Positions 25,017-34,222 of a stretch of 34,660 bases of DNA are shown here, piece by piece. Position 1 is the stretch's first letter. Each line of letters opens with the position of its first letter. Source of the stretch: Candidatus Merdinaster equi (GTDB lineage Bacteria; Bacillota; Clostridia; Lachnospirales; Lachnospiraceae); contig JAGHUF010000050.1 in assembly GCA_018064935.1 (NCBI GenBank), positions 1 to 34,660 of the forward strand, written 5' to 3'. The notes under the pieces were generated by a model. That model made no database searches. It was not told the origin of the DNA and saw only the letters and a program-made list of their open reading frames with translations. Position numbers and translations under genes: made by a program.

Positions 25017-26042
25017 CTACTGTTCTCCGAAAAGAGCAAATCCGAAATCTACAGGATTAAATCTCTGCAAATCACCTATTTTTTCTCCAACGCCAATATA
25101 CTTAACTGGAACATTAAGCTCGGACTGAATAGCAACTGCAATTCCTCCTTTTGCCGTTCCATCCATCTTCGTCAGAACAATTCCTGTAAGTTCAGTTACT
25201 TCACCAAACTCCTTGGCCTGATTAAGCGCATTCTGCCCGGTAGTTCCATCAAGAACCACGAGTGTCTCTCGCTTTGCCTCAGGGAACTCTCTATCGATAA
25301 CTCGATTCATTTTGCGAAGCTCTTCCATGAGATTCTTCTTATTATGAAGTCTTCCTGCCGTATCAATCAGCAAAATATCTGTCTTTCTCGCTTTGGCAGC
25401 ATTACATGCATCATATATTACCGCAGACGGATCTGCCCCATCCTTACCGCCAATCATATCGACACCAGCTCTGTGGCACCACTCTTCAAGCTGTTCACCA
25501 GCCGCCGCACGGAAAGTATCCGCCGCAGCAATAAGAACTCTTTTTCCCTGACTCTTATAATTAGAAGCCAATTTTCCTATTGATGTTGTTTTACCAACAC
25601 CATTTACTCCGACAACCATGACAACTGATGTCTGATCTTCAAACGAGTAATCTGCTTCTCCGACCTTCATCTGTTCGATAATACTTCCGACAAGAATACT
25701 TCTGCAGTCAGATGCCTTCGTCAGGTGTTTTTCCTTAACCTCTGCGCGCACTCTGTCAAGAATCTGCTGCGTTGGTCCCATTCCCATGTCTGCCATGATC
25801 ATGAGTTCTTCGAGTTCTTCGTACAGATCCTCATCTATTTCTCTTGTATCCTCTAAAACTTCATCAACCTCTTTTACGAAGTTATCTCTTGTTTTAGTAA
25901 GTCCTTCAAATAATCTCGAAAAAAAGCCCTTCTTCTTTGGTTTTTCTTCCTCTTCATATTGCTTGGTGTCTGGTGCAGTATATGTACCCATGTTCAGGCT
26001 TTCTGCCAGACTCATGCTTTGTTCTTTTTTTCCAAATGCCAT
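25017..26042 (-). CDS. ftsY: Signal recognition particle receptor FtsY
   Basis: Membrane-bound partner GTPase of Ffh. 341 residues. A short, charged A region (about 1-45, Glu/Lys-rich with KKKGFFSRLFEGLTKT as the likely lipid-binding helix) precedes the NG domain, with GVNGVGKTT (145-153), DTFRAAAGEQL, IDTAGRLHNKK and TKMDGTAKGG. AAAGGA lies 10 bases upstream of the ATG. It follows smc by 45 bases, the usual partner. Confidence 0.97.
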   Translation of the reverse strand: MAFGKKEQSMSLAESLNMGTYTAPDTKQYEEEEKPKKKGFFSRLFEGLTKTRDNFVKEVDEVLEDTREIDEDLYEELEELMIMADMGMGPTQQILDRVRAEVKEKHLTKASDCRSILVGSIIEQMKVGEADYSFEDQTSVVMVVGVNGVGKTTSIGKLASNYKSQGKRVLIAAADTFRAAAGEQLEEWCHRAGVDMIGGKDGADPSAVIYDACNAAKARKTDILLIDTAGRLHNKKNLMEELRKMNRVIDREFPEAKRETLVVLDGTTGQNALNQAKEFGEVTELTGIVLTKMDGTAKGGIAVAIQSELNVPVKYIGVGEKIGDLQRFNPVDFGFALFGEQ

Positions 26043-26087
26043 AATAACAATGTCCTTTTCTTAACATGAAGACTATTCTTTTTGTAA

Positions 26088-29000
26088 TTAATTATCAAGA
26101 TCCTTATCTATCAGATCCACGCTTACAAGTGCAGATATTCCCTTTTCCTGCATAGTAATACCATAGAGTCTGTCCACCTTCTCCATGGTACCACGTCTAT
26201 GTGTAATGACAATAAACTGGGTATGCTTTGTAAGCTTATGTAGGTATTTTGCGAAACGTCCGACGTTATTTTCATCAAGCGCAGCCTCAATTTCATCAAG
26301 AAGACAGAATGGCGATGGCTTGAGATTCTGAATAGCAAACAAAAGGGCAATTGCAGTAAGCGCCTTCTCTCCACCGGACATCTGCATCATGTTCTGAAGC
26401 TTCTTACCTGGTGGCTGAGCAATTATCTTAATTCCAGCTTCCAGAATATCCTCATCCTCCATGAGTTCAAGCTCACCCTTACCACCTCCAAAGAGTTCAC
26501 GAAATACCTTATCAAACTCTCGACAGATATCAGAAAACTTCTCCTTGAACTGCTTACGCATCGCAGTATCAAGCTCCTCGATAATTCCCTGGAGTGTCTT
26601 CTCAGCCTCAACAAGATCATCATGCTGTGTCTTCAGGAAAGTATACCTTTCCATCAGATTCTTATAATCTTCAATAGCATTGACATTGACATCACCAAGT
26701 CCGCGAATCTGATTCTTCAATTCTGCAATATCCTTTTTCATTGAAGGCAGATCATTCAGTTCAATATTTCGCAGTGAAGCTGCATCATTGAGAGTAATCT
26801 CATATTCAGTCCACATGTAACTGATTCTGCTCTCAATGGATTCCTCAAGCTTTTCTCTGCGGGCATTTAATCTATAAACTTCCTTATCAAGTGCAGACAT
26901 TCTCTCTGAAAGCTGTTCTCTTTCACTGAAGAAATTCTTCTGCTTTACGGAAAGCGCGTCTCTCTTCTCTGTATTCTCTTTTAGTTCAATCTGCGTCTTA
27001 TTCTGAGCATCGCCTGCAGCTTCAATTGTGAGCGAGATTTCCTCGATGTTCTTCTGCTTAAGCACCACATCATCATCACTCTTCTTAAGTGCTTCGTCTA
27101 TCTCATTGAGATCAGCCTCAAGTCTTCCAATCTCTCCATTTATTCTGTCAACATTGAGTTGCTCGAATTCCTGCTTCTGAAGAATCTTCTGAACTTCAAC
27201 ATCCCATGACGCCGCCTTTGCAGCCTTGTCAGACTCAGTTTCTCTAATTACATCCAGCTCATTCTGAACATTCAGTATTCTCTCATTTAACAGTTTTTCA
27301 TTATTCTCAGATGCAGCCAGCTTCTCTTCGATATCCTTTTTACCATCAGTAATTTCACGGATTCTTTCTTCGATTGATCCCTGCTCATCCTTAAGTTCAG
27401 AATATCCCCTGTTTGTTTCATCCTTGCGCTCCTGAGCCTTAATAACATTCATTCGCGCTGTATTCTGCTCAATGAAGAGTGCCTGAGCACTTATTCCCAG
27501 CTCATCAAGCTTAGTTCTAAGAGTATTTCTCTCTTCCTTTACAGAAGCGATTCCACTCTGATGCTCATTTATCGCCTCCTCGAGTTCCTTAACCTTCTTA
27601 GCCAGTTCATCAAGTTCACGACGTCTTCCAAGCAAGTTGGAATTATTCTTAAAAGCTCCACCACTGATCGCTCCACCAGGAACCAGCAATTCTCCCTCAA
27701 GAGTAACCATACGAATTCCATAATCGAATTTGCGAGCAATCTTAACTGCGTTGTCAACATGGTCGACAACAACTATTCTTCCAAGCATTGCTTTGGCAAC
27801 ATTCGCATACTTCTTGTCAATATTGACAAGTTCATCGGCCATTCCAATTACACCCTTTTCATCAAGAGCCTCAGGATTCTTGAATTCCTGCGGATTAGTA
27901 ATACTTGTCAGAGGCAGGAAAGTCGCACGGCCAAACTTATTCTCCTTGAGGAATGAAATCATCCTCTTTGCTGTTTCTTCATCCTCAGTGACAATATTCT
28001 GAATATTACCACCAAGAGCAATTTCTATTGCAGTCTCATATTTCTTGTCGACCTTAATAATATCAGCGACAACGCCAATAATTCCCTTGTCTTTATCCTT
28101 ATTTTCCATGACACGCTTGATAGAATTACCATAGCCCTCATAGCGTTCAGTAAGATTAGAGATAGTCTCAAGTCTTGACTTCTCCTGATGATACATCTCC
28201 TGAGCTTTTTGAAGCTTTGAATCATGGTCAATAAGATCAAATTTCAGCTGGGCAATTCTGTCCTCGATAGTCTTTCTCTCATCGTTTACAGCAGTTATTT
28301 TGGCAGTTACTTCCTCAAACTGGCTTGTCAGCTGTTTAATAATACTATCCTGCTCTTCCTCATCAGACTTGGCTCTTAAAAGACGGCTGTTAAGCTCTGC
28401 CTTACGGATGCCAATCTGCTCCATCATTGAGTCCAGACGACCCATCTGCGTCCTGATTGAAGCCCTGTCATTAAGCATTTGAATGATAGTATTCTTATCT
28501 TCTTCTATGCTGTTATTCAGCTCACTTATTTTATTCTGCACTTCCAGAAGATCATTCTTAGCATTATCTCTTGCATTCTGAAGTTCACTTAGTTTATCAT
28601 CTATGTTCTTCTTGTCAGCAAGAATAGAATCCTTTTCAACATTCTTGAGTCGTATATCCTCCCTCAGAGCTTTCATACGCGTTTCAAAATGTCCGCGACT
28701 ACCTTCGGCTGAGTTAATCTGTTCCTTAAGAACATCAATCTGGCCCTCAAGTTTCTCTTTCATTACCGAATTATCTGTGAGAGATTTTCTGAGTTCTTCA
28801 ATAGATGCATTCAGAGACTCAATCTCTGTATCCATGCGGTCATATTCCTCACGAATCTTCTCATGCTTCTGCGTAGTATCTTCAAGATCATCATTAGCAA
28901 TCTTATGTTTTTCAACTGTTTCTTCTAATTCTTTTCTTACAGATTCATTTTCAAGAAGGAACACATTGACATCAAGAACCTTCAAATCTTCCTTCTTCTT

Positions 29001-29648
29001 AAGATATATCTTTGCCTTTTCAGACTGTTTTTCGAGAGGTCCAATCTGTCTTTCCTGTTCCGAAAGAATATCTGTTACACGAAGAAGATTAGCCTGTTCA
29101 TCCTCAAGCTTCTTCTGTGCAGTAACCTTTCTTCTCTTAAACTTTACGATACCTGCAGCTTCATCAAACAGCTCACGTCTGTCTTCTGGCTTACCAGACA
29201 GAATCTGGTCAATCTGACCCTGTCCTATGATTGAGTATCCTTCTTTTCCAATTCCAGTATCATAGAACAGCTCATTAACATCCTTAAGCCTACATGGTGA
29301 ACCATTAATCAGGTACTCACTCTCACCTGACCTGTACAGACGTCTGGCAACAGTAACCTCATCGAATTCTATTGCGAGCTGATGATCAGAATTATCAAGA
29401 GTAATGGCAACATAAGCAAAGCCAAGTGGCTTTCTCATTTCTGTACCGGAAAAAATAACATCCTGCATGGACGCGCCACGAAGCTGCTTAATTCTCTGCT
29501 CGCCAAGAACCCATCTTACTGCATCAGCAACATTACTCTTGCCCGAACCATTAGGTCCTACTATACCTGTTATTCCATTATGAAACTGAAAATTAATCTT
29601 ATTTGCAAAAGATTTAAATCCCTGAACTTCGATACTCTTTAAATACAT
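26088..29648 (-). CDS. smc: Chromosome segregation protein SMC
   Basis: Organises the chromosome with ScpA and ScpB by extruding DNA loops. 1186 residues, full length: ATPase head with GPNGSGKSNVADAVRWVLGE (Walker A, about 32-39), a long coiled coil, a hinge near 515-680 (GIIGVVADIIKVDKKYETAIEIALG to GAISGG), the return coiled coil, then the signature MSGGEKALTAIALLFA (1090 on) and Walker B CLLDEIEAALDE (about 1115-1126). AAAGGA stands about 9 bases before the ATG. It lies between rnc and ftsY, the typical Firmicutes order. Confidence 0.98.
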   Translation of the reverse strand: MYLKSIEVQGFKSFANKINFQFHNGITGIVGPNGSGKSNVADAVRWVLGEQRIKQLRGASMQDVIFSGTEMRKPLGFAYVAITLDNSDHQLAIEFDEVTVARRLYRSGESEYLINGSPCRLKDVNELFYDTGIGKEGYSIIGQGQIDQILSGKPEDRRELFDEAAGIVKFKRRKVTAQKKLEDEQANLLRVTDILSEQERQIGPLEKQSEKAKIYLKKKEDLKVLDVNVFLLENESVRKELEETVEKHKIANDDLEDTTQKHEKIREEYDRMDTEIESLNASIEELRKSLTDNSVMKEKLEGQIDVLKEQINSAEGSRGHFETRMKALREDIRLKNVEKDSILADKKNIDDKLSELQNARDNAKNDLLEVQNKISELNNSIEEDKNTIIQMLNDRASIRTQMGRLDSMMEQIGIRKAELNSRLLRAKSDEEEQDSIIKQLTSQFEEVTAKITAVNDERKTIEDRIAQLKFDLIDHDSKLQKAQEMYHQEKSRLETISNLTERYEGYGNSIKRVMENKDKDKGIIGVVADIIKVDKKYETAIEIALGGNIQNIVTEDEETAKRMISFLKENKFGRATFLPLTSITNPQEFKNPEALDEKGVIGMADELVNIDKKYANVAKAMLGRIVVVDHVDNAVKIARKFDYGIRMVTLEGELLVPGGAISGGAFKNNSNLLGRRRELDELAKKVKELEEAINEHQSGIASVKEERNTLRTKLDELGISAQALFIEQNTARMNVIKAQERKDETNRGYSELKDEQGSIEERIREITDGKKDIEEKLAASENNEKLLNERILNVQNELDVIRETESDKAAKAASWDVEVQKILQKQEFEQLNVDRINGEIGRLEADLNEIDEALKKSDDDVVLKQKNIEEISLTIEAAGDAQNKTQIELKENTEKRDALSVKQKNFFSEREQLSERMSALDKEVYRLNARREKLEESIESRISYMWTEYEITLNDAASLRNIELNDLPSMKKDIAELKNQIRGLGDVNVNAIEDYKNLMERYTFLKTQHDDLVEAEKTLQGIIEELDTAMRKQFKEKFSDICREFDKVFRELFGGGKGELELMEDEDILEAGIKIIAQPPGKKLQNMMQMSGGEKALTAIALLFAIQNLKPSPFCLLDEIEAALDENNVGRFAKYLHKLTKHTQFIVITHRRGTMEKVDRLYGITMQEKGISALVSVDLIDKDLDN

Positions 29649-29687
29649 TCTAATAAATCCTTTCAGACGTCCTGTTATTCCTACGCC

Positions 29688-30395
29688 TTATAACTGATGA
29701 TTAGGTGAATTTTTCTGCTCAAGAAGAATCTTGTATGCAGCTTCCTGTTCAGCGGCTTTCTTATTCTGGCCACTACCCTCAGCCCTTAAAACATCATTAA
29801 TATATGCTCCAACCGTGTACATCTTATTGTGTTCTGGTCCTTCTTCCTTCAAAACCTCATACCTAAGCTGCCAGCCGACATTTTTCTGTACCTCAACCTG
29901 AAGCAACGATTTCGAATCATAGAACAGCTTCTTTTCATCAAGATCATTCAATATATGATTATGAATAAAATGCTTGGCCGGAGACAATCCACCATCCAGA
30001 AAAATAGCTCCGATAATCGCCTCCATAACATCACTCGTCACAGAGGGTCTGAATCTTCCTCCCGATTCGTCTTCGCCCTTTCCCAAGAATATATACTGGC
30101 CTATGCCCAGCTCCTTCGCGCAGAAAGCAAGTGCAACCTCACATACCATAGATGCGCGAAGTCTTGTCATTTCGCCTTCCTTCATCTGTGGGTTACTCAA
30201 AAACAGAAACTCACTAGAAACCATTTCCAGCACGGCATCCCCGAGAAATTCGTAGCGCTCATAATCTTCACACTTGTTTATCTTTCTCTCGTTTGCATAA
30301 GAACTATGCGTCAGTGCTGTCTGAAGTTTCTTCACATCCACAAAATGGTATTCAATTATTTCCTGCACCTTGTTTAGTGTCTCTTCAACAGTCAT
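29688..30395 (-). CDS. rnc: Ribonuclease III
   Basis: Cuts double-stranded RNA, including rRNA precursors. 235 residues: the endonuclease domain with HSSYANE, the signature ERYEFLGDAVLEM (46-58, Glu49 and Asp53), and TSDVMEAIIGAIFLDGG, then a double-stranded RNA-binding domain (about 160-228) ending GSGQNKKAAEQEAAYKILL. The ATG at 30395 follows AGGTATAGGA. It sits between acpP and smc; a hairpin before it may reduce read-through from acpP. Confidence 0.97.
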   Translation of the reverse strand: MTVEETLNKVQEIIEYHFVDVKKLQTALTHSSYANERKINKCEDYERYEFLGDAVLEMVSSEFLFLSNPQMKEGEMTRLRASMVCEVALAFCAKELGIGQYIFLGKGEDESGGRFRPSVTSDVMEAIIGAIFLDGGLSPAKHFIHNHILNDLDEKKLFYDSKSLLQVEVQKNVGWQLRYEVLKEEGPEHNKMYTVGAYINDVLRAEGSGQNKKAAEQEAAYKILLEQKNSPNHQL

Positions 30396-30419
30396 TCCTA
30401 TACCTGCTTATGTAATATA

Positions 30420-30447
30420 AATCGAGTAGGCTGACACCTACTCGATT
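30420..30447 (-). terminator. Hairpin after acpP
   Basis: Perfect 11-bp stem AATCGAGTAGG / CCTACTCGATT with loop TGTCAG, followed only by TTTATATT. It lies 9 bases after the acpP stop. The weak T tract suggests partial termination, which would keep acpP expressed above rnc-smc-ftsY; an RNA stabiliser or a processing site is also possible. Confidence 0.6.
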
Positions 30448-30455
30448 CATCAAAA

Positions 30456-30689
30456 TCATTTTCGCTTTGCATTTTTAATCAGTTCAAGTGCATCGCCAAC
30501 TGTTATTACCTTGCCCATAGCCTCAGGCTCAAGTTCAATATCAAATTCACGTTCAACCGCCATCGCTATCTGATACAAATCCAAAGAATCTGCTCCAAGC
30601 TCCTCACGAAGCGTCGTGTTTATATTTATCTCCTCATTAACCAGATGAAGCGTCGAAGCAATCAGCCCTATAAGCTTATCAAGTTCCAT
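30456..30689 (-). CDS. acpP: Acyl carrier protein
   Basis: 77-residue acidic helical carrier for fatty acid synthesis. The phosphopantetheine serine is Ser35 in ELGADSLDLYQIAMAVE. The second half, EFDIELEPEAMGKVITVGDALELI, is standard. An AAGG and a run of G lie within 12 bases of the ATG. It follows plsX by 16 bases. Confidence 0.95.
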   Translation of the reverse strand: MELDKLIGLIASTLHLVNEEININTTLREELGADSLDLYQIAMAVEREFDIELEPEAMGKVITVGDALELIKNAKRK

Positions 30690-30705
30690 TCCCCCATGCC
30701 TTCTT

Positions 30706-31716
30706 TCACATATTTTTTACAGCTTCGCCAATTTTACCCACGATATCATTCTCTTTGAAATCAATCGCTTGCAAAATAGAATTTTTAAATTCAGCGGCAC
30801 TTGCTGAACCATGTGTCTTACATACAAGTCCTGAGAGTCCTAGCATAGGTGCACCACCATACTGATCAAGATCATACTTTTTCAAGTTAGTCTTCAATGT
30901 TTTCTTGATTAACAGTGCGCCTATCTTAGTTTTTAATGAGCTCATCATTACGCTCTTAATATCTTTAAGAAGTGTGCCACCAACGCCCTCATAGGTCTTA
31001 AGTAGAACATTTCCAGCAAATGCATCACAGACTATTACATCGCACAATCCAGCAGGAACATCCCTCGCTTCAATGCTACCTACAAAATTAATATCCTTGC
31101 ACTCCTTAAGAAGTGGAAATGTCTCTTTTACCAGCGCATTACCCTTCTCTTCCTCAGCTCCAATATTCAGAATACCAACCTTAGGATTCTTGATTCCCAT
31201 GATATTCTTCATATAAATAGATCCCATCTTTGCAAACTGTATAAGCCAAGAAGGCTTTGCGTCCACATTAGCTCCGCAATCCAGAAGAAGCTTTGGACCA
31301 TCTGCAGAAGGAATGAGTGGCGCTAGAGGTGGTCTCTCAACACCTTTTATTCTTCCGACAAGTACCTGACCTCCGACAAGATTTGCTCCTGTAGAGCCAG
31401 CAGATACATATGCATCGCACTTGCCCGCTTTAACATCTAACATAGCCCTAACTATTGATGAATCCTTTTTACTCTTTATTGCAACAACTGGTGGTTCTGC
31501 TGTTTCAATTACTTCACGGCAGTCCTCAATAGCAAGCCTGCTCTTATCATAATCCTCACATTTAGCCAGCTCAGCTTCGATTACCTCTTTCTGTCCATAG
31601 AGTGTAATCATTAATTTATCACTTTCCTTAAGTGCTGCAATGGCACCATCTACAGGTGATACTGGTGCAAAGTCACCACCCATTGCATCAACAGCTACTT
31701 TTACTAGTTCGCTCAT
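30706..31716 (-). CDS. plsX: Phosphate acyltransferase PlsX
   Basis: Makes acyl phosphate from acyl-ACP, the donor for PlsY in phospholipid synthesis. 336 residues, full length: VKVAVDAMGGDFAP at the start, SAGSTGANLVGGQVLVGRIKGVERPPLAPLIPS in the middle and YGGAPMLGLSGLVCKTHGSA late. GGGGGAG is 6 bases upstream of the ATG. It has its own promoter. I see no clear FapR-type operator. Confidence 0.96.
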   Translation of the reverse strand: MSELVKVAVDAMGGDFAPVSPVDGAIAALKESDKLMITLYGQKEVIEAELAKCEDYDKSRLAIEDCREVIETAEPPVVAIKSKKDSSIVRAMLDVKAGKCDAYVSAGSTGANLVGGQVLVGRIKGVERPPLAPLIPSADGPKLLLDCGANVDAKPSWLIQFAKMGSIYMKNIMGIKNPKVGILNIGAEEEKGNALVKETFPLLKECKDINFVGSIEARDVPAGLCDVIVCDAFAGNVLLKTYEGVGGTLLKDIKSVMMSSLKTKIGALLIKKTLKTNLKKYDLDQYGGAPMLGLSGLVCKTHGSASAAEFKNSILQAIDFKENDIVGKIGEAVKNM

Positions 31717-31747
31717 GGTCTCTCCCCCTTAACGCGGTATCTACATA

Positions 31748-31776
31748 AATATACTAAAAAAGCACGAAAAAATCAA
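31748..31776 (-). promoter_or_regulatory. Promoter of plsX-acpP
   Basis: TTGATT (31771-31776), 17-base spacer, TATATT (31748-31753), 30 bases upstream of the plsX ATG and downstream of the rpmF terminator. Confidence 0.75.
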
Positions 31777-31815
31777 TCTTAGGTTAGCTTATGGCATGAA
31801 CCAGCTTGTGTGCAT

Positions 31816-31849
31816 AAAAAAAGCAGTTGCATTACGCAACTGCTTTTTT
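31816..31849 (-). terminator. Terminator after rpmF
   Basis: Stem AAAAAAGCAGTTGC / GCAACTGCTTTTTT with loop GTAAT and a seven-T run; strong, and nearly symmetric. It lies 12 bases after the rpmF stop. Confidence 0.92.
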
Positions 31850-31861
31850 ATATGCCAGAAA

Positions 31862-32041
31862 TTAATCCATAGCGATGATTTCTTTCTTGTTGTAAGATCC
31901 ACACTTCTTGCATACTCTGTGAGGCATCATAAGAGCTCCACATTTGCTGCACTTAACAAGGGTAGAAGCGCTCATCTTCCAGTTAGCTCTTCTCTTATCT
32001 CTTCTTCCCTTGGAAGATTTATTCTTAGGACAAATAGACAT
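31862..32041 (-). CDS. rpmF: 50S ribosomal protein L32
   Basis: 59 residues, read directly from the minus strand. It begins MSICPKNKSSKGRRDKRRAN, then a zinc ribbon of four cysteines (CSKC at 31-34 and CKKC at 44-47), ending NKKEIIAMD. It is thus the zinc-binding form. AAGGAGG lies 7-8 bases before the ATG. It begins two bases after yceD ends, the conserved yceD-rpmF pair. Confidence 0.96.
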   Translation of the reverse strand: MSICPKNKSSKGRRDKRRANWKMSASTLVKCSKCGALMMPHRVCKKCGSYNKKEIIAMD

Positions 32042-32043
32042 CG

Positions 32044-32565
32044 TTACACCTCCTTAATCGCATCAAATATATTACTGAACGCGGCCATTCTTGGATCTGG
32101 TACAAATGTATCACATGAACATGTGCCAAGATTCAGATTCTGTCCACACTTCATGCAGATTCCCCTGCAATCCGGTTTACACAAAACCTTCATCGGCCAC
32201 TGCATTAGAATTTCGCATTTTAAAAGGCTATCTACATTCAGGTTGTACTCTTCCATATATGAAAAATCATCCTGATCTGAATCCTCCGGTATCATATCCG
32301 GTGCATATGCCTCTTCATCAAAAGAAATGTCAATCTCATCAATAACTTCAGATAAGCATCTGTCGCACGACAGCTTAACTTTTATCCTACCGTCTGCATG
32401 AATCAGCGCTCTTCCTTCTTCATAGTGGGTTATTCCAAGAAGAATTCTGCCTTCTGAAATCTCATGCAACACTCCGAAATCTTCTATCACCATCCCGGCA
32501 ACATCAATTTCCTCGCTGAGTTTACATCCTTCTGTTTCAAACACATCTGATAGATTCAGTAACAT
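32044..32565 (-). CDS. yceD: YceD / DUF177 protein
   Basis: 173 residues of the DUF177 family, which is linked to 23S rRNA or large-subunit maturation and is nearly always next to rpmF. The central KLSCDRCLSEV and the later LCKPDCRGICMKCGQNLNLGTCSC with DPRMAAFSNI are the family marks; the cysteines suggest a metal site. A GAGGT stands 6 bases before the ATG. A consensus promoter lies immediately upstream. Confidence 0.9.
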   Translation of the reverse strand: MLLNLSDVFETEGCKLSEEIDVAGMVIEDFGVLHEISEGRILLGITHYEEGRALIHADGRIKVKLSCDRCLSEVIDEIDISFDEEAYAPDMIPEDSDQDDFSYMEEYNLNVDSLLKCEILMQWPMKVLCKPDCRGICMKCGQNLNLGTCSCDTFVPDPRMAAFSNIFDAIKEV

Positions 32566-32591
32566 AGTATACCTCTATCCACACTCAAACG

Positions 32592-32620
32592 ATTATATAC
32601 ATCGCGTTAGTGTTTGTCAA
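32592..32620 (-). promoter_or_regulatory. Consensus promoter of yceD-rpmF
   Basis: TTGACA (32615-32620), 17-base spacer, TATAAT (32592-32597): both boxes perfect. The -35 and part of the spacer lie inside the last codons of the acetyltransferase gene. Confidence 0.92.
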
Positions 32621-33128
32621 CGGGTAATTTGGTTTTTAAATCAAGCCTGCATACATAGTCATCCATGTAGAAGCCATTACCAATATCATTTTTCTCAAGT
32701 CTGTCAACTACAAACCCAATGTGCTCATATATTTCGCAGGTCGGATTACCTCGATTGACATTGAGTTCAATCGCTGACAATCCACTCTTATTAGCTTCAT
32801 CAACAACAAATTGAAGCATCTGCTTCCCATAGCCCAGACCACGATTACTTTTATACAGATACAACTTACTAATGTACATTACATCAGCCCTTGGATAGAA
32901 CGCCATGAATCCAAGATTCTCACCCTCATTCCGAACAAAATAGTAATTGTAGCCGTGCTCTAACTGCCCCTTAATTGCCTCCTCTGACTGAAACATCTTA
33001 AGCATGTAATCGTTCTGCTCTTTTCCGATAATTGGATCGTAATAATCCTTTACTATCTCTGAGGCAATTTGAGACATTTCTGATACAGCTGCCGTATCAC
33101 TTGCATCTAGTTTAACAAAATTAGTCAT
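32607..33128 (-). CDS. GNAT-family N-acetyltransferase
   Basis: 173 residues with the GNAT fold: a strand MYISKLYLYKSNRGLGYGKQMLQFVVDEA carrying the acetyl-CoA loop RGLGYG (about residues 95-100), then AIELNVNRGNPTCEIYEHIGFV. The substrate (protein N-terminus, amino acid or polyamine) cannot be read from the sequence. It starts 7 bases after the pta stop with no visible ribosome binding site, so coupled translation with pta is likely. It occupies the place where ackA often sits. Confidence 0.8.
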   Translation of the reverse strand: MTNFVKLDASDTAAVSEMSQIASEIVKDYYDPIIGKEQNDYMLKMFQSEEAIKGQLEHGYNYYFVRNEGENLGFMAFYPRADVMYISKLYLYKSNRGLGYGKQMLQFVVDEANKSGLSAIELNVNRGNPTCEIYEHIGFVVDRLEKNDIGNGFYMDDYVCRLDLKTKLPVDKH

Positions 33129-33135
33129 TTTATTA

Positions 33136-34137
33136 TCACACTAACTGGGCCTGAACTGCTGTCATAGCAACAACACCAACAATATCTTCCCATGAGCAAC
33201 CTCTTGACAGATCATTTACAGGTTTTGCAATTCCCTGAAGCATAGGTCCGTATGCCTCTGCACCGCCTAGCCTCTGCACCAATTTGTAGCCTATGTTTCC
33301 ACAATCCAGGTTAGGGAAAATAAGAACATTCGCTTTTCCGCCAACTTCTGATCCAGGTGATTTAGTCTTTGCAACACTTGGAACAAGCGCTGCATCTGCC
33401 TGAAGCTCACCATCAAGACACAGATGTGGATATCTTTCCTTGGCAATTCTGGTTGCCTCAACCATTTTATCAACAAGTGGATGCTTTGCAGATCCCTTGG
33501 TCGAATGGCTAAGCATGGCAATCACAGGTTTTGCACCTATAAGCTGCTTAAAGCTCCTTGAAGATGACTCAGCAATGTCTGCCAATTCATCAGCTGTCGG
33601 ATCCTGATTAAGTCCGCAATCTGCAAATAATAATGTTCCCTCTTCTCCATAGATTGGGTTGTGAACATCAAGAACAAAGAATCCTGACACAAGCTTAACG
33701 CCCGGAGCAGTCTTAAGAATCTGAAGCGCTGGTCTTAATGTATCAGCTGTTGCATGACACGCTCCGGCAACCATTCCATCTGCATCATTACACTTAACCA
33801 TCATAACTCCAAAAGTCAGTGGATCTTCAATCAGAATCTCATGTGCCTTCTCAGGTGTCATTCCTTTACTCTTACGAAGCTCATATAAAGTATTGGCATA
33901 CTCTTCAAATCTATCGAATTCTTCTGGATCAACAATAGTAGCTCCATCAAGTTCGAGTTCAAGCCATCCTGCTCCATCGAGAATTTTTTCTTTTTTTCCA
34001 ACCAGAATGATATCAGCTATACGCTGCTCAATAATATGACTGGCTGCAATTAATGTTCTCTTATCTGAAGTTTCAGGAAGAACAATTCTCTTCCTGTCAG
34101 CTCTTGCTTTATCCTTCATTACATCTATAAAACTCAT
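33136..34137 (-). CDS. pta: Phosphate acetyltransferase
   Basis: Interconverts acetyl-CoA and acetyl phosphate, the step before acetate kinase in acetate formation. 333 residues, the short single-domain form without the N-terminal DRTGG part. Marks: RIVLPETSDKRTL at the start, DPLTFGVMMVKCNDADGMVAGA, NPIYGEEGTLLFADCGLNQDP, SHSTKGSAKHPLVDK, and NVLIFPNLDCGNIGYKLVQRLGGAEAYGP near the end. The ATG at 34137 has GGAGAGG 9 bases upstream; the longer TTG start at 34155 would include that site in the gene. ackA is not in the window. Confidence 0.94.
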   Translation of the reverse strand: MSFIDVMKDKARADRKRIVLPETSDKRTLIAASHIIEQRIADIILVGKKEKILDGAGWLELELDGATIVDPEEFDRFEEYANTLYELRKSKGMTPEKAHEILIEDPLTFGVMMVKCNDADGMVAGACHATADTLRPALQILKTAPGVKLVSGFFVLDVHNPIYGEEGTLLFADCGLNQDPTADELADIAESSSRSFKQLIGAKPVIAMLSHSTKGSAKHPLVDKMVEATRIAKERYPHLCLDGELQADAALVPSVAKTKSPGSEVGGKANVLIFPNLDCGNIGYKLVQRLGGAEAYGPMLQGIAKPVNDLSRGCSWEDIVGVVAMTAVQAQLV

Positions 34138-34222
34138 TGTCTGTAACCTCTCCAATCTGCCCCATAGGCATTAAATCCAAACATATAAATTTTATCACAG
34201 TGCACGTATTTTGGGTACATAT

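Noticed and set aside
28603-29217. 204-codon open frame on the plus strand
   Set aside because: Antisense to the coiled-coil part of smc; the Ser/Leu/Arg-rich product mirrors Glu/Lys codons and is not a protein family.
29829-30377. 182-codon open frame on the plus strand
   Set aside because: Antisense to rnc with no initiation signal.
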